Assembly: GCA_001465115.1 (NCBI GenBank)
Contig: CP013614.1
Span: 1,674,001-1,738,000, forward strand
Length of the DNA stretch: 64,000 nucleotides
DNA from: Enterococcus silesiacus
GTDB taxonomy: Bacteria; Bacillota; Bacilli; Lactobacillales; Enterococcaceae
Reading direction: 5' to 3'
Shown: positions 45,597 to 57,263 of the stretch, piece after piece
Layout of the letters: each line of letters starts with the position of its first letter
Numbering within the stretch: position 1 is the first letter of the stretch
Translations under genes and position numbers: made by a program
The notes under the pieces: model-generated
Told to the model about the DNA's origin: nothing
The model's database searches: none
What the model saw: the letters and a program-made list of their open reading frames with translations, nothing else

Positions 45597-46595
45597 TTAA
45601 TACCTTGCGCCAAATACAATACGGAATAGTTCATCCACAACTTTATCACCATCATGGAAAACGCCGCCATCTCTTAATTTCAAAAAATCAGTTGATATCA
45701 CACGACAGCCTTCATTTCTCAGCTTCTGAAAATCATGTTCTACTTGCACTAAATATTCATCATAGACTTCTGGGTCCATATAGCCTTCAGGTACATTTTC
45801 AGTATTAACTAGAACCGTATCAACAAATTTACTTTTCAAGTGCTCATGTAACACACACACATGATCGGCATCACTAAAATGTTCTGTTTCGCCTTTTTGG
45901 GTCATGATATTGCAAATATACACGACCTCACCTTCTGCATTGATGATTGCTTCACCAATTTCTTTGATCACTAAATTAGGTAAAATACTTGTAAACATAC
46001 TTCCAGGACCTAAAACAATCATATCGGCTTCTTCGATTGCTTTTACCACTTTTCTAGCAGCTTTTGGCTGTTCATCATCGTTAGTATTGGTCACAAAGAC
46101 ATGATCGATCGTTTTTCGGTCGACGGCAATACTGGATTCGCCAACTGCAACCGTACCATCTTTAAATACAGCATGGAGAGTCAGAGGTCGTTCTGATGAA
46201 GGATAGATATGTCCATCCACATGCATCATCTTTGAAAGTAGCTGAATGGCCTCATATGTACTGCCGCGCATTTCAGAAACAGCCGCAATGATCAAATTAC
46301 CGATTGCATGATTGGCAAAATAATTATCCGATTTATCAAAACGGTATTGAAAAATATCTTCGTACAGCTGAGGCATATCCGAAAGCGCCACTAATACATT
46401 TCTTAAATCGCCAGGCGGTGTCATATTCATTGATTCCCGAATCTCACCACTGCTGCCACCATCATCGGCCACTGTGACAACTGCTGTGATATCTGCACTT
46501 TGATTCCGAAGGCTTTTTAAGATAACAGGTAAACCAGTCCCACCACCGACAACGACGATTTTTGGTTTTCTAATACGGTACGTTTTCATTTTCAT
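45597..46595 (-). CDS. yvcK: YvcK-type gluconeogenesis factor
   Basis: 332 aa of the CofD-like/YvcK family. [20 protein letters not shown] is the nucleotide-binding start. [19 protein letters not shown] and [12 protein letters not shown] are family signatures. YvcK binds UDP-GlcNAc and is needed for growth on gluconeogenic sources and for cell shape in Bacillus. Its start overlaps the rapZ stop by four bases. Confidence 0.95.
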   Translation of the reverse strand: MKMKTYRIRKPKIVVVGGGTGLPVILKSLRNQSADITAVVTVADDGGSSGEIRESMNMTPPGDLRNVLVALSDMPQLYEDIFQYRFDKSDNYFANHAIGNLIIAAVSEMRGSTYEAIQLLSKMMHVDGHIYPSSERPLTLHAVFKDGTVAVGESSIAVDRKTIDHVFVTNTNDDEQPKAARKVVKAIEEADMIVLGPGSMFTSILPNLVIKEIGEAIINAEGEVVYICNIMTQKGETEHFSDADHVCVLHEHLKSKFVDTVLVNTENVPEGYMDPEVYDEYLVQVEHDFQKLRNEGCRVISTDFLKLRDGGVFHDGDKVVDELFRIVFGARY

Positions 46596-47476
46596 GAGCG
46601 GTTCACCGTCTCTTTCCGCTTCCCTTTATCACGATGTGTAATATTTACATGATAGTCTTGTTCCAGCTCTTTACCAATGCGTTCGGTTAAAGCAACAGAA
46701 CGATGCTGTCCTCCAGTACAACCAATAGCAATGGTAATGCTTGATTTTCCTTCTTTTTCATAGCCAGGCATCACATTTTTCAACAAATCGATAAAACGGG
46801 TATAAAAACTTTCCGTCTCTGGAAAACTCATCACGTAATCATAAACAGATGGATCTTGTCCTGTCAAAGGACGCAGCTCTGGAATATAGTGTGGATTTGG
46901 TAAGAAACGAACATCCATCACAATATCTGCATCGATCGGCAATCCATACTTAAAGCCAAAAGAAACTAATTCCACACGAAACTCATGTGTATCCCTCGAT
47001 TTAAACTCTTCATTGATTCTTTCTCGCAATTGTCTAGGCGATAAATCGGTCGTATCAATAACAACTTGGGCATCCCCTTTGATTTCTTCCAGAATCGCCC
47101 GTTCTTTTCTAATTCCTTCAGTGATCAGACCATCCATTGCTAACGGATGGGCACGACGCGTCTCTTTATAACGTGAAACAAGTTCTTCATCCGTTGCATC
47201 CAAAAACATGATCGTTGTATCGATCAGATTTGTATTCTCTAGTTCAACCAACATATCTTGAATTTCTCTAAAGAAATTGCGAGAACGTAAATCAATTACC
47301 AATGCGATCTTCGTTACTTTCCCAGATTCTTTGATCAACTCCCAAAACTTAGGTATCAAGCTGGGAGGCATATTATCGATACAAAAATACCCCATATCTT
47401 CGAAACTTTGAATAGCCACAGTTTTCCCTGCTCCGCTCATTCCAGTAATTATCACTAATTGTAAATTATCAGCCAT
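46592..47476 (-). CDS. rapZ: RapZ/YvcJ nucleotide-binding protein
   Basis: 294 aa with Walker A GMSGAGKT at residues 12-19 and the RapZ C-terminal domain ([36 protein letters not shown]). In enterobacteria RapZ is an RNA adaptor controlling GlmS; in Firmicutes the homolog hydrolyses nucleotides and its RNA role is open. GGAGC lies before ATG. First gene of the cluster. Confidence 0.95.
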   Translation of the reverse strand: MADNLQLVIITGMSGAGKTVAIQSFEDMGYFCIDNMPPSLIPKFWELIKESGKVTKIALVIDLRSRNFFREIQDMLVELENTNLIDTTIMFLDATDEELVSRYKETRRAHPLAMDGLITEGIRKERAILEEIKGDAQVVIDTTDLSPRQLRERINEEFKSRDTHEFRVELVSFGFKYGLPIDADIVMDVRFLPNPHYIPELRPLTGQDPSVYDYVMSFPETESFYTRFIDLLKNVMPGYEKEGKSSITIAIGCTGGQHRSVALTERIGKELEQDYHVNITHRDKGKRKETVNRS

Positions 47477-47898
47477 TTTTTAACGCTCCTTTGGAAACAT
47501 TTTATTAATTATAGCATCCCGGGCGTATCAAAGAAAGCTTTTCAAGTAATTCTTATTTTTCACTCAGTGTTTCTTAGGATATAGCATAAAAAAAAGAGTA
47601 AGATTTGGAATTAAATACTTCCATCTCACGCTCATTTTTGATTGAACAATTTACTTGATTACTGTTCTCCGTCTTTCTCAATAATGCGGATATCTCCTGT
47701 CTTGGTCATGATAGTATTTTCTATCAAAGTGATAATATTTACATTAAAATATTTTATCAATCTGAAAAATAAGAACCCATGACAAATTTTAAATGTTTTG
47801 TCAGGGTTCTTATTTCTATCGTTATCATTTTTGATCGATCTTTCTATTGAAACATGCCTTACTTAAATATACTAGTTAAGGCCAAATACTTTATAATG
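47477..47898. other. Gene-free stretch upstream of rapZ, with a terminator
   Basis: About 420 bp. A 16-bp stem, AATAAGAACCC...GGGTTCTTATT (about 47768-47818), is the clearest feature and may terminate a transcript from either side. On the minus strand a frame with the tail ITLIENTIMTKTGDIRIIEK and DGEQ, stop at about 47659, looks like a gene remnant, but the support is weak. No RNA gene was recognised. Confidence 0.5.
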
Positions 47899-48105
47899 TT
47901 ACGCATCTTCAATTACATTAAAGTAATCCAGATTTAAAATAGGATCGTCACAATTTATGACTGGACGATCGCTAGGATGGCATTTAACCACTCTAACTTG
48001 AACATCTTTTTCTTTTTTGGAAATCGCTTCTCCCACAAAAAACCAAGAAAAGTTTGACCCATGACAAACATAATGTGCACCAATTTTTACTTCTCTTTTT
48101 TTCAA
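47899..48105 (-). CDS. Small protein of unknown function
   Basis: 68 aa beginning at TTG (AGGGATG about 9 bases upstream). A basic N-terminus (KKREVKIGAHYVCHGSNFSW) is followed by an acidic end (INCDDPILNLDYFNVIEDA). It has two cysteines separated by 27 residues, and its beta-rich, KOW-like pattern suggests a small barrel. No family is recognised and no neighbour on the same transcript. It may not be expressed. Confidence 0.5.
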   Translation of the reverse strand: MKKREVKIGAHYVCHGSNFSWFFVGEAISKKEKDVQVRVVKCHPSDRPVINCDDPILNLDYFNVIEDA

Positions 48106-48550
48106 GAAATAATCATCCCTTCATACTCTTTTGTATGTATAGGATATCATGATTTTATCAAAATAATCATTCAACTTACGTATAGATTTTTTCTTTTTTT
48201 GACTACTTTTAGATTTAAGTGATTAAAAAACAAATGTTTTTACTTATTTTATTATTTTTTTCTCATTTATATTTATTGAATACTTATTCTTATTTTCTTT
48301 TTAATAGTAAAAAAAATTTTAAAAAAAGGTTAGGACCGAACTCTACGAGTCACATCCCAACCTTTTTTCTTTTTTGAACGGATTATTTATAGAAGAAAAG
48401 ATATATACCAATTAGGTTGAACAATATACCTTTATTAGTGAGATTCTACTTCAATAGTTTAAAGAAATCAATAGCAATAAGTAATTTTGTTTTAAACTTC
48501 AGACTTTCTTAAAAAACAGCGATAATACTTTCAAAATGGAGTATACCAAT
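48106..48550. other. Gene-free AT-rich stretch with a terminator upstream of the 68-aa gene
   Basis: About 445 bp. AAAAAAAGGTT (48321-48331) pairs with AACCTTTTTT (48359-48368) around a loop holding ACTCTACGAGT, itself a small hairpin. It is the likely terminator of the uvr operon on the minus strand, and could act in both directions. The remainder is more than 75% A+T with no gene. Confidence 0.6.
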
Positions 48551-51367
48551 TTATAAAACTCGTTTTAGATATTTTCCAGTATAGCTTGCTTTGACCTTGG
48601 CAATCTCTTCTGGTGTTCCAGTTGCGACAATCGTTCCGCCGCCATCTCCACCTTCAGGACCTAAGTCAATAACATGGTCAGCTGATTTGATCACATCTAA
48701 ATTATGTTCTATAACAAGGACTGTATTTCCAGCTTCAACAAGTCGTTCTAAAACAACTAACAAACGGGCAATATCGTCCGTATGCAACCCTGTTGTTGGT
48801 TCATCAAGAATATAAAAGTTTTTGCCATTTGAATTTTTATGAAGTTCACTGGCTAATTTCATCCGCTGTGCTTCACCGCCTGATAATGTGGTAGCTGGCT
48901 GACCAAGAGTGACATAGCCTAATCCGACGTCAACGATCGTTTTCAATTTACGATGAATTTTCGGAATATGTTGGAAGAATGCTACTGCATCTTCAACAGT
49001 CAAATCTAATATATCTGAAATATTCTTTCCTTTATAATGAACTTCAAGTGTTTCAGAGTTGTATCGTTTACCATGGCATACCTCACAAGGGACGTAAACA
49101 TCTGGTAAAAAATGCATTTCAATTTTAATGATTCCATCACCGCGACAAGCTTCACAGCGCCCCCCTTTGACATTAAAACTAAAACGACCTTTTTTATAAC
49201 CACGGACTTTCGCTTCATTTGTCTTTGCAAATAAATCACGAATGTCATCAAAGACACTTGTATAGGTTGCTGGATTACTTCGTGGTGTACGACCAATCGG
49301 ACTTTGATCGATATCAATGATTTTTTCGATATTTTTATAACCAGTAATACTCTTGTGTTTACCTGGTTTGTTAGAATTTCGATTTATTTTTTGAGCTAAA
49401 GCTTTTTTCAAAATTTGGTTAACTAAAGTACTTTTCCCTGAACCAGAAACCCCACTCACTGCAACAAACTCTCCTAGAGGAAACTCTACTGTAACATTCT
49501 TTAAGTTATTTTCAGTTGCGCCTGTCACTTTGATTTTCTTACCGTTACCTTTACGACGCTCTTTAGGAACAGGAATCACTTTTTTCCCAGAAAGATATTG
49601 TCCGGTTAACGAATTAGGATTTTTAGCTACTTCATCTGGCGTTCCAGATGCAACGATTTCCCCGCCTAAATGTCCAGCACCTGGTCCTACATCGATCAAA
49701 TAGTCAGAGGCACGCATCGTGTCTTCATCATGTTCAACAACGATCAGCGTATTGCCTAAATCACGCATTTTCTTAAGTGACTCGATCAAGCGGTCATTAT
49801 CGCGCTGATGTAACCCAATCGAAGGTTCATCTAAAATGTATAACACACCAGATAGATTTGAGCCAATTTGCGTTGCTAGACGAATCCGTTGTGCTTCTCC
49901 GCCAGATAAGGTGCCAGCTGCTCGGCTAAGTGTTAAATAATCCAGTCCGACATTTTTTAAAAAGTTCAAACGATCTTCTACTTCTTTTAGAATTGGTTTA
50001 GCAATCATTTGTTCTTGGTCAGACAATTTAACTGTTTCAAAAAATTGTACCGCATTTTTGATAGCCAGCTCACTAACTTGACCGATATTTGTATTATCGA
50101 TTTTGACTGACAAAGCTTGAGGATTCAATCGATATCCCTTGCAGGTTTGACAGGTTAATTCTGTCATGTATAAACGCATTTGATCACGGGTAAAATCACT
50201 ATTTGTTTCATGGTACCGACGTTTGATGTTCGTTAAAACTCCTTCAAACGGTACTTCTACATCACGGACTCCGCCAAAATCATTTTCATAATGGAAATGG
50301 AAGGGTTCACCATTTGACCCATTTAAAATAATATCTTGATGCTCTTCTGGCAACTCCTCAAATGGCGTATCCATGTCAATATTAAAACTATCAGCCGCTT
50401 GTTCTAGCATTTGCGGATAGTATTGTGAACTAATTGGATTCCATGGTGCGATTGCTCCTTCACGCAATGTTTTGGTTGAATCAGGAATCACTAGATCACG
50501 ATCCACTTCCAATTTCATTCCTAATCCATCACAATCAGGACACGCTCCAAATGGTGCATTAAAAGAAAATAATCTTGGTTCTAATTCGCCCACTGTAAAT
50601 CCACAGTATGGACAAGCGTAATGTTCGCTGAAAAGCATTTCTTCTCCGTCGATTATATCTACCAATGCATACCCGTCAGCAAGTCGTAATGCCGCTTCAA
50701 ATGAATCAAATAAACGAGAACGAATCCCTTCTTTTACCACGATTCGGTCAATGACAATCGCGATATCATGTTTTTTATTTTTTTCAAGTTCAGGTGCTTC
50801 GCTGACATCATAGGTTTCGCCATCGACACGCATCCGCACATAGCCTTCACGTTGAATCATTTCAAAGACTTTTTTATGCTGGCCTTTCTTCTTAACAATT
50901 ACTGGTGCTAATACTTGAAGTTTCGTCTTTTCTGGCTGTTCTAACACTTTATCTACCATCTGCTCAACAGACTGACTACTGATTTCAGTTCCGTCGTTCG
51001 GACAAATCGGATGCCCGACACGAGCGAATAACAGTCTTAAATAATCATTGATCTCTGTTACTGTGCCGACTGTTGATCGAGGATTTTTACTCGTTGTTTT
51101 TTGGTCGATAGAAATCGCTGGACTAAGTCCATCAATACTATCGACATCAGGTTTATCCATTTGACCTAAGAATTGTCTAGCATAAGCTGAAAGACTTTCA
51201 ACATATCGGCGCTGACCTTCCGCATATAATGTATCAAAAGCTAGTGAACTTTTTCCAGAACCAGATAATCCAGTCACTACAACCATTTTGTCACGAGGAA
51301 TCGTAACATCTATATCTTTTAAATTATGTGCACGTGCGCCATGAATGACGATTTTATCATTTGCCAT
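48551..51367 (-). CDS. uvrA: Excinuclease ABC subunit A
   Basis: 938 aa damage-recognition ATPase of nucleotide excision repair. It has two ABC ATPase modules: Walker [16 protein letters not shown] at about residue 30 and [15 protein letters not shown] at about 640, with [12 protein letters not shown] and [12 protein letters not shown] signatures. Zinc-finger cysteines CPYCGF...CPDCDG, CQTC and CEACRGDG...CEVCHGK are present. The start is ATG 51367 with AAAGGAGAG upstream. It follows uvrB across a 347-base spacer with internal repeats. Confidence 0.98.
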   Translation of the reverse strand: MANDKIVIHGARAHNLKDIDVTIPRDKMVVVTGLSGSGKSSLAFDTLYAEGQRRYVESLSAYARQFLGQMDKPDVDSIDGLSPAISIDQKTTSKNPRSTVGTVTEINDYLRLLFARVGHPICPNDGTEISSQSVEQMVDKVLEQPEKTKLQVLAPVIVKKKGQHKKVFEMIQREGYVRMRVDGETYDVSEAPELEKNKKHDIAIVIDRIVVKEGIRSRLFDSFEAALRLADGYALVDIIDGEEMLFSEHYACPYCGFTVGELEPRLFSFNAPFGACPDCDGLGMKLEVDRDLVIPDSTKTLREGAIAPWNPISSQYYPQMLEQAADSFNIDMDTPFEELPEEHQDIILNGSNGEPFHFHYENDFGGVRDVEVPFEGVLTNIKRRYHETNSDFTRDQMRLYMTELTCQTCKGYRLNPQALSVKIDNTNIGQVSELAIKNAVQFFETVKLSDQEQMIAKPILKEVEDRLNFLKNVGLDYLTLSRAAGTLSGGEAQRIRLATQIGSNLSGVLYILDEPSIGLHQRDNDRLIESLKKMRDLGNTLIVVEHDEDTMRASDYLIDVGPGAGHLGGEIVASGTPDEVAKNPNSLTGQYLSGKKVIPVPKERRKGNGKKIKVTGATENNLKNVTVEFPLGEFVAVSGVSGSGKSTLVNQILKKALAQKINRNSNKPGKHKSITGYKNIEKIIDIDQSPIGRTPRSNPATYTSVFDDIRDLFAKTNEAKVRGYKKGRFSFNVKGGRCEACRGDGIIKIEMHFLPDVYVPCEVCHGKRYNSETLEVHYKGKNISDILDLTVEDAVAFFQHIPKIHRKLKTIVDVGLGYVTLGQPATTLSGGEAQRMKLASELHKNSNGKNFYILDEPTTGLHTDDIARLLVVLERLVEAGNTVLVIEHNLDVIKSADHVIDLGPEGGDGGGTIVATGTPEEIAKVKASYTGKYLKRVL

Positions 51368-51372
51368 TACTT

Positions 51373-51715
51373 CTCTCCTTTGCTGTGAAATACAGCGAGT
51401 ATTCTTATGAGCTGATGTTGAACAGTACAAGGTGACCGTAGGGAACGTTGATCCTTGATTTTGTTGGTCCGACCTTCAATTCTTTGTACTTTAGCACTTA
51501 GAGATTGTTGAGATCGAAACGAAGTGTAGTGTCCCTTACTTCTATGCGAATAAATTCGCAAGAGTAACGGCTCTCCTTTGCTGTGAAACACAGCGAATAT
51601 TCTTATGAGCTGATGCTTTCTCATCAACGATTCGTCGCAGATAGACATTGTTGAACAGTACAAGGTGACCACAGGGAACATTGATCCTTTTTAGTGAAAC
51701 ACAGCAACTATTCTT
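51373..51715. repeat. Duplicated segments in the uvrB-uvrA spacer
   Basis: Two sequences occur twice. Block a, CTCTCCTTTGCTGTGAAAYA and onward to GAGCTGATG, is at 51373-51417 and 51571-51615. Block b, TTGAACAGTACAAGGTGACC and onward to GATCCTT, is at 51418-51456 and 51651-51689. A third, partial block a lies at 51692-51715 across the uvrB stop. Block a contains the uvrA ribosome binding site and a GCTGTG-CACAGC hairpin. Duplication of the spacer is the likely origin. Confidence 0.8.
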
Positions 51716-53709
51716 TAATCTGCTGCTTTCAATTCTAAAATCGTATCTCTTAAAGTCGCTGCAGTTTCAAAGTCTAGTGCCTTCGCTGCATCTCGCATTT
51801 CTTTTTCTAATTTCATCAATAAATCAGCTTTTTCTTGACGAGTCAATTCATGATAATCCTTATCAATTTTGAATGGCTCACCTTTTTCATTTGTTTTAGA
51901 AATTGAGATTAACTCACGTATTTCTTTAATGATGGTTTTTGGCGTAATGCCATGCTCTTCATTGTATTTTTCTTGGATTGAACGACGCCTTGCGGTTTCA
52001 TCCATTGCTTTTTGCATCGAATCAGTAATTTTATCCGCGTACATAATGACACGACCATCTGAGTTACGAGCGGCACGTCCAATGGTTTGAATCAATGAGC
52101 GTTCACTTCTCAAGAAACCTTCTTTATCGGCATCTAAAATTGCAATCAATGATACTTCCGGTACATCCAGTCCTTCACGAAGCAAGTTGATACCGATCAA
52201 TACGTCAAACTCACCTAAACGTAAATCTCGAATAATCTCGGTTCGTTCTAACGTTTTGATATCACTATGAAGATACTTGACTTTAATTCCTAATTCTTTA
52301 AGGTAATCCGTTAAATCTTCAGACATTTTCTTCGTTAAAGTTGTGATAAATACACGTTGATCCTTCTCTACACGATCATGGATCTCACCGACTAAATCAT
52401 CAATTTGTCCCATGATCGGACGAACTTCAATCAATGGATCTAACAGTCCCGTTGGTCGAATGATTTGCGGAATTACGGTATCTGTTTGCTCATACTCGTA
52501 AGGTCCAGGAGTTGCAGAAACATAGACAACTTGATGAACATGTTCTTCGAATTCTTCTAAACGTAAGGGACGATTATCCAACGCACTAGGCAAACGGAAA
52601 CCATAATCCACTAACATTTGTTTTCTAGCACGGTCACCATTATACATGCCGCGAATTTGAGGCATTGATACGTGGGATTCATCGATCACAAGTAAAAAGT
52701 CATCTGGGAAGAAGTCGATCAATGTATAAGGCGGTTCTCCTTCTGAACGACCATCCATATGACGAGAATAATTTTCGATACCAGACGTGTAGCCCATTTC
52801 TCTCATCATCTCAATATCGTAATTGGTTCGTTGCTCTAGACGTTGCGCTTCTAGCAATTTATTTTCACTACGCAAGACTGTCAAACGCGCCTCTAATTCT
52901 TCTTGAATTTGTGAAATCGCATGTTCCATATGGTCTTCATTAGTCACAAAGTGAGTTGCCGGAAAAATTGCCACATGTTCTGTTTCACCGATCACTTCGC
53001 CGGTCAACGCATCGACTTCTCTGATGCGTTCAATTTCATCACCAAAAAATTCAACTCTTAAGGCATGATCATCTCTTGAAGCAGGAAAAATTTCCACTAC
53101 ATCGCCTCGTACACGAAAGCGACCACGCTGAAAATCGATATCATTTCGCTCAAATTGAATGTTGACTAGATCTGTCAACAACTGACTACGATCCAGCTCC
53201 ATGCCTACACGAATGGATACCACTTGTTCGCTGTATTCCTTAGGATCTCCTAAACCAAAAATACAGGAAACTGAGGCAACAACGATCACATCGTTTCTTT
53301 CTAATAAAGAACTTGTCGCTGAATGCCGTAATTTATCGATTTCATCATTGATACTAGCATCTTTTTCTATATATGTATCACTTGAAGGGACATACGCTTC
53401 TGGTTGGTAATAGTCATAATAACTAACAAAATACTCGACCGCGTTATTAGGGAAGAATTCTTTAAATTCTCCATAAAGCTGTCCAGCTAATGTCTTATTA
53501 TGAGCAATAACCAAGGTTGGCTTATTCACTTCAGTTATTACATTTGAAATCGTAAATGTTTTCCCAGTTCCTGTAGCACCCAGTAAAATCTGTGCTTTTT
53601 CGCCACCTTCGATTCCTTCAACTAATCGTTTAATCGCTTCCGGCTGATCGCCATCCGGTTTATATTTTGATACTAAGTCAAATGTATTGGAGGTCTCTCT
53701 TTCTATCAT
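51715..53709 (-). CDS. uvrB: Excinuclease ABC subunit B
   Basis: 664 aa helicase-like repair protein. Walker A is [15 protein letters not shown] and the beta-hairpin [20 protein letters not shown] is the UvrB hallmark. [17 protein letters not shown] supplies Walker B and [20 protein letters not shown] motif V. The UvrB/UvrC interaction domain ends the protein ([20 protein letters not shown]). GGAGGATG precedes ATG. Together with uvrA it forms a likely LexA-type-regulated repair operon, but I saw no clear SOS box. Confidence 0.98.
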   Translation of the reverse strand: MIERETSNTFDLVSKYKPDGDQPEAIKRLVEGIEGGEKAQILLGATGTGKTFTISNVITEVNKPTLVIAHNKTLAGQLYGEFKEFFPNNAVEYFVSYYDYYQPEAYVPSSDTYIEKDASINDEIDKLRHSATSSLLERNDVIVVASVSCIFGLGDPKEYSEQVVSIRVGMELDRSQLLTDLVNIQFERNDIDFQRGRFRVRGDVVEIFPASRDDHALRVEFFGDEIERIREVDALTGEVIGETEHVAIFPATHFVTNEDHMEHAISQIQEELEARLTVLRSENKLLEAQRLEQRTNYDIEMMREMGYTSGIENYSRHMDGRSEGEPPYTLIDFFPDDFLLVIDESHVSMPQIRGMYNGDRARKQMLVDYGFRLPSALDNRPLRLEEFEEHVHQVVYVSATPGPYEYEQTDTVIPQIIRPTGLLDPLIEVRPIMGQIDDLVGEIHDRVEKDQRVFITTLTKKMSEDLTDYLKELGIKVKYLHSDIKTLERTEIIRDLRLGEFDVLIGINLLREGLDVPEVSLIAILDADKEGFLRSERSLIQTIGRAARNSDGRVIMYADKITDSMQKAMDETARRRSIQEKYNEEHGITPKTIIKEIRELISISKTNEKGEPFKIDKDYHELTRQEKADLLMKLEKEMRDAAKALDFETAATLRDTILELKAAD

Positions 53710-54061
53710 TCAACATCCTCCTTTTGCTTTATTTAATAGTTGAGGTATTGCAACAAAACAACGAACTAAATTTGTCTAAAAAAAGACTACCGACCTGATT
53801 AAATCCTTACAGTTCTTATCTTTTGATTCAAACAATCTAATCCATTTACTAGCGATTTCAGCTTCAAAATAAAACTGAATATCCTCTAATTATTTTAACA
53901 TACCGAACATATTTTCGCTAGTTTTAGAATTGATTTCGTATACGCAATTTATGTCAATTTATATTTTATTTAATCATTTGTTTGCTTTTTCATAATATTG
54001 CATCAAGTAATGATTCCTTCACTTCGCAGGCCTATGTATTAGCTAGAAATGTCACGTAACA

Positions 54062-54076
54062 TAACATCAGATGTTA
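54062..54076. promoter_or_regulatory. Palindrome upstream of glnP, candidate operator
   Basis: TAACATC-A-GATGTTA, a perfect 7+1+7 inverted repeat about 40 bases before the glnP -35. The half-site ATGTTA differs from the GlnR consensus (TGTNA-N7-TNACA), so the binding factor is unknown. It may be a regulator operator or chance in AT-rich DNA. Confidence 0.4.
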
Positions 54077-54114
54077 GGAAATGATTTTTTTTTGATTTTC
54101 TCATTGTGAATGAC

Positions 54115-54144
54115 TTGTGTTTTTGCCTTTTTTTACTATATAAT
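54115..54144 (+). promoter_or_regulatory. glnP promoter
   Basis: TATAAT at 54139-54144 is a consensus -10. TTGTGT (54115-54120) serves as -35 with an 18-base spacer. A purine start lies about 24 bases before the AGGAGG of glnP. Confidence 0.7.
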
Positions 54145-54174
54145 TATCCAATATGCAAATATAGGAGGTATTTT

Positions 54175-56331
54175 ATGAAACGGAAACACTTTTTACTTTC
54201 ATTCATTGTGATGATGGCAAGTCTACTGACATTTACCCTTGGGCATTCTGCTCAGGCTGAGGAAAAAACATATAATATAGGAACAGATTTGACTTTTGCC
54301 CCTTTTGAATTTCAAGATTCTAAAGGAGAGTATGTGGGAATCGACGTTGATTTGCTAAAAGCAATTGCCAAAGAACAAGAGTTTAAAGTAAATTTAAAAC
54401 CACTTGGCTTTGACAGCGCCATTCAAGCCGTACAATCCAAACAAGTTGACGGCATGATTGCTGGCATGAGTATTACAGATGAGCGGAAAAAATCTTTTGA
54501 CTTCTCAGAACCCTATTTCGATAGTGGACTTCAAATGGCAGTCAAAAAAGGCAATGACACAATCAAAAATTACGAAGACTTAAAAGGAAAAACAGTTGCA
54601 GCGAAAGTTGGGACTGAAAGTGCAACTTTCTTAGAAAAAAATCAAGACAAATTCGGCTACACAATCAAAAACTTCGATGATGCAACTGGTCTTTATCAGT
54701 CACTTGAAAACGCCGAAGCTGATGCGATTTTCGATGACTATCCTGTTTTAGGCTACGCTATAACAAATGGTCAAAAACTTCAATTAGTCGGAAAAAAAGA
54801 AACTGGTAGTTCTTATGGTTTTGCTGTAAAAAAAGGGCAAAATAAAGAATTGATTGAAAAATTCAATGCTGGTTTGAAAGGATTAAAAAACTCTGGTAAG
54901 TATGAGGAAATCGTAGGTAAGTATATTTCGACGGGCACTGAAACAACAGATACAGATTCTAAAATGAAAAAGATTCAACCTAAAAAAGACACTTACGTGA
55001 TCGCTAGTGATTCTACATTTGCCCCATTTGAATTTCAAAACGCTGACGGGAAATATGAAGGAATCGATGTTGACTTAGTCAAACGAATCGCTGAGTTACA
55101 AGATTTTAACATCGAATTTAAATTTATTGGTTTCAGCTCAGCTGTTCAAGCGGTTGAGTCTGGTCAAGCTGATGCAATGATCGCAGGAATGACGATTACA
55201 GATGAACGTGAAAAATCATTTGACTTCTCTACTCCTTATTTCAACAGCGGCATTCAAATCGCTGTAAAAAAAGACAATGACAGCATTCATTCTTACGAAG
55301 ATTTAAAAGACAAAAAGGTTGGTGCTAAAATTGGGACAGAGAGTGCTGACTTCCTTGAAGCCAACAAAGATAAATATGACTTCTCAATCAAATATCTAGA
55401 TACAACAGATGCTTTATACAGCGCCCTTGAAATCGGTGAGATCGATGCCATGATGGACGATTATCCTGTGATCGGTTACGGTGTTGCGCAAAAGCAACCA
55501 TTAGCCACCCCGATTCCTCGTGAAGAAGGCGGGAAATATGGTTTCGCAGTTAAAAAAGGCAAGAATCCTGAGTTGACTCAAATGTTTAATGAGGGGTTAG
55601 CTGAATTAAAACGGACTGGTGAATATGATGAGATCATCGGAAAATATGTAAAAGATGGTTCTTCAGAAAACAAAGTAGATGAATCAACATTCGTTGGTAT
55701 GATCCAAAACAACTGGAAACGTCTATTAAGTGGTTTGTGGATGACAATTCAATTAACACTAATTTCATTTATTTTAGCTTTGATCGTTGGAGTGATTTTC
55801 GGATTATTCAGCGCTTCTCCATCAAAAGCTTTACGCGTGATATCAACTATTTATGTTGACATCATCCGCGGCATTCCTTTAATGGTATTAGCCTTTTTCA
55901 TCTACTTCGGCTTGCCAGGAATTTTAGGTTTCAATATTCCTGTGTTCCTTGCAGGAATTATTACTCTGACACTAAACGCAAGTGCTTATATTTCTGAAAT
56001 CGTACGCGGCGGGATCAATGCAGTACCTGCTGGTCAAATGGAAGCTTCACGTAGTTTAGGTCTTTCATACAACCGTACGATGCAAAAAATCATTTTACCG
56101 CAAGCAATTAAAATTATGATCCCATCATTCGTTAATCAATTTGTTATTTCTTTAAAAGATACAACGATTCTATCTGCAATCGGCTTGATCGAGTTACTTC
56201 AAACAGGTAAAATCATCGTTGCCAGAAACTTACAAAGTACAATGGTATACTTCGTAATCGCGATGATGTACCTGATTTTGATCACAGCCTTGACGAAATT
56301 AGCTAAAGTATTGGAAAAGAAGGTGAAATAA
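54175..56331 (+). CDS. glnP: Glutamine ABC transporter, fused double substrate-binding and permease protein (GlnP)
   Basis: 718 aa. A signal peptide ([20 protein letters not shown], cleavage near HSAQA) precedes two consecutive substrate-binding domains. Each begins [17 protein letters not shown] or [17 protein letters not shown]. They are joined to a permease domain (residues about 505-718) with the EAA motif [20 protein letters not shown]. This is the GlnP layout of lactic acid bacteria, taking up glutamine, glutamate and, via the first domain, asparagine. AGGAGG precedes ATG 54175; the longer frame from 54106 runs through the promoter. GlnQ follows two bases later. Confidence 0.95.
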   Translation: MKRKHFLLSFIVMMASLLTFTLGHSAQAEEKTYNIGTDLTFAPFEFQDSKGEYVGIDVDLLKAIAKEQEFKVNLKPLGFDSAIQAVQSKQVDGMIAGMSITDERKKSFDFSEPYFDSGLQMAVKKGNDTIKNYEDLKGKTVAAKVGTESATFLEKNQDKFGYTIKNFDDATGLYQSLENAEADAIFDDYPVLGYAITNGQKLQLVGKKETGSSYGFAVKKGQNKELIEKFNAGLKGLKNSGKYEEIVGKYISTGTETTDTDSKMKKIQPKKDTYVIASDSTFAPFEFQNADGKYEGIDVDLVKRIAELQDFNIEFKFIGFSSAVQAVESGQADAMIAGMTITDEREKSFDFSTPYFNSGIQIAVKKDNDSIHSYEDLKDKKVGAKIGTESADFLEANKDKYDFSIKYLDTTDALYSALEIGEIDAMMDDYPVIGYGVAQKQPLATPIPREEGGKYGFAVKKGKNPELTQMFNEGLAELKRTGEYDEIIGKYVKDGSSENKVDESTFVGMIQNNWKRLLSGLWMTIQLTLISFILALIVGVIFGLFSASPSKALRVISTIYVDIIRGIPLMVLAFFIYFGLPGILGFNIPVFLAGIITLTLNASAYISEIVRGGINAVPAGQMEASRSLGLSYNRTMQKIILPQAIKIMIPSFVNQFVISLKDTTILSAIGLIELLQTGKIIVARNLQSTMVYFVIAMMYLILITALTKLAKVLEKKVK

Positions 56332-56332
56332 T

Positions 56333-57070
56333 ATGGCTGAAAAAATTCTAGTAGAGCATTTAGTAAAAAAATATGGTGATAATACGGTTTTGAATGATAT
56401 CAACGTATCCATCCAAGAAGGCGATGTTGTTTGTGTTATAGGTCCTTCCGGTTCTGGTAAAAGTACTTTTCTTCGCTGTTTGAACCAACTTGAAGAAGCG
56501 ACAAGTGGCGATATCATTATCGATGGTGCGAATCTAACAGATAAAAATACCAACATAAATAAAATCCGTCAACATATCGGCATGGTTTTCCAGCACTTCA
56601 ATCTCTTTCCTCACCTGTCGATCATGGAAAATATTACTTTGGCTCCGACTGATTTAGGTCGTCTTTCAAAAAAAGAAGCAGCAGAAAAAGCAATCAAGCT
56701 ATTAGATACAGTTGGTTTAGCGGATAAAAAAGACAGCTATCCTGAATCATTATCTGGTGGACAAAAGCAACGTGTCGCAATCGCTCGTGCCTTAGCAATG
56801 AATCCAGACATCATGTTATTCGATGAACCAACGTCAGCTCTTGATCCTGAGATGGTTGGCGATGTATTGAATGTTATGAAAAAATTAGCCAAACAAGGAA
56901 TGACCATGGTAATCGTAACTCATGAAATGGGCTTTGCTAAAGAAGTAGCAAATCGTGTAATGTTTATCGATGGTGGTAATTTCTTGGAAGATGGTACACC
57001 GCAACAAATCTTTGAAAATCCGCAAAACGAACGGACGAAAGATTTCTTGGATAAAGTATTGAATATTTAA
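56333..57070 (+). CDS. glnQ: Glutamine ABC transporter ATP-binding protein (GlnQ)
   Basis: 245 aa polar amino acid ABC ATPase. Walker A is [20 protein letters not shown], the Q-loop lies in [13 protein letters not shown], the signature is [16 protein letters not shown] and Walker B is [19 protein letters not shown] ([17 protein letters not shown]). It is the partner of the preceding GlnP. Confidence 0.97.
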   Translation: MAEKILVEHLVKKYGDNTVLNDINVSIQEGDVVCVIGPSGSGKSTFLRCLNQLEEATSGDIIIDGANLTDKNTNINKIRQHIGMVFQHFNLFPHLSIMENITLAPTDLGRLSKKEAAEKAIKLLDTVGLADKKDSYPESLSGGQKQRVAIARALAMNPDIMLFDEPTSALDPEMVGDVLNVMKKLAKQGMTMVIVTHEMGFAKEVANRVMFIDGGNFLEDGTPQQIFENPQNERTKDFLDKVLNI

Positions 57071-57109
57071 AAAATAACGTAAGGTACACACTAGATATGT
57101 CCCAGAGTA

Positions 57110-57146
57110 AAACCGAAGAAATTTTCATTTCTTCGGTTTTTTGTAT
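57110..57146 (+). terminator. Terminator after glnQ
   Basis: AAAACCGAAGAAA pairs with TTTCTTCGGTTTT and continues TTTTG. Confidence 0.93.
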
Positions 57147-57263
57147 ATCGAAGGAAGTTCGAAAGGCTCTACAGGTCAAACTGCTACTCTCCACTCTCCA
57201 AAAATGAACTTGAAAAGAAAAGAAAAAACTGATAGACTTTTGCTTTAACTAAAATGAAAAGAT

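Larger units (their letters stand above)
53710..54174. other. Divergent intergenic region between uvrB and glnP
   Basis: About 465 bp between divergent operons. It holds the glnP promoter and a 7+1+7 palindrome, both listed separately. Elsewhere it is AT-rich with no additional gene. The uvrB promoter must lie at its left end, but no clear -35/-10 pair is visible there. Confidence 0.5.

Noticed and set aside
51367..51681. 104-residue frame between uvrB and uvrA, with an internal repeat in its product
   Set aside because: It arises from the duplicated spacer and overlaps the uvrA start and ribosome binding site. No start signal of its own and no recognisable product.
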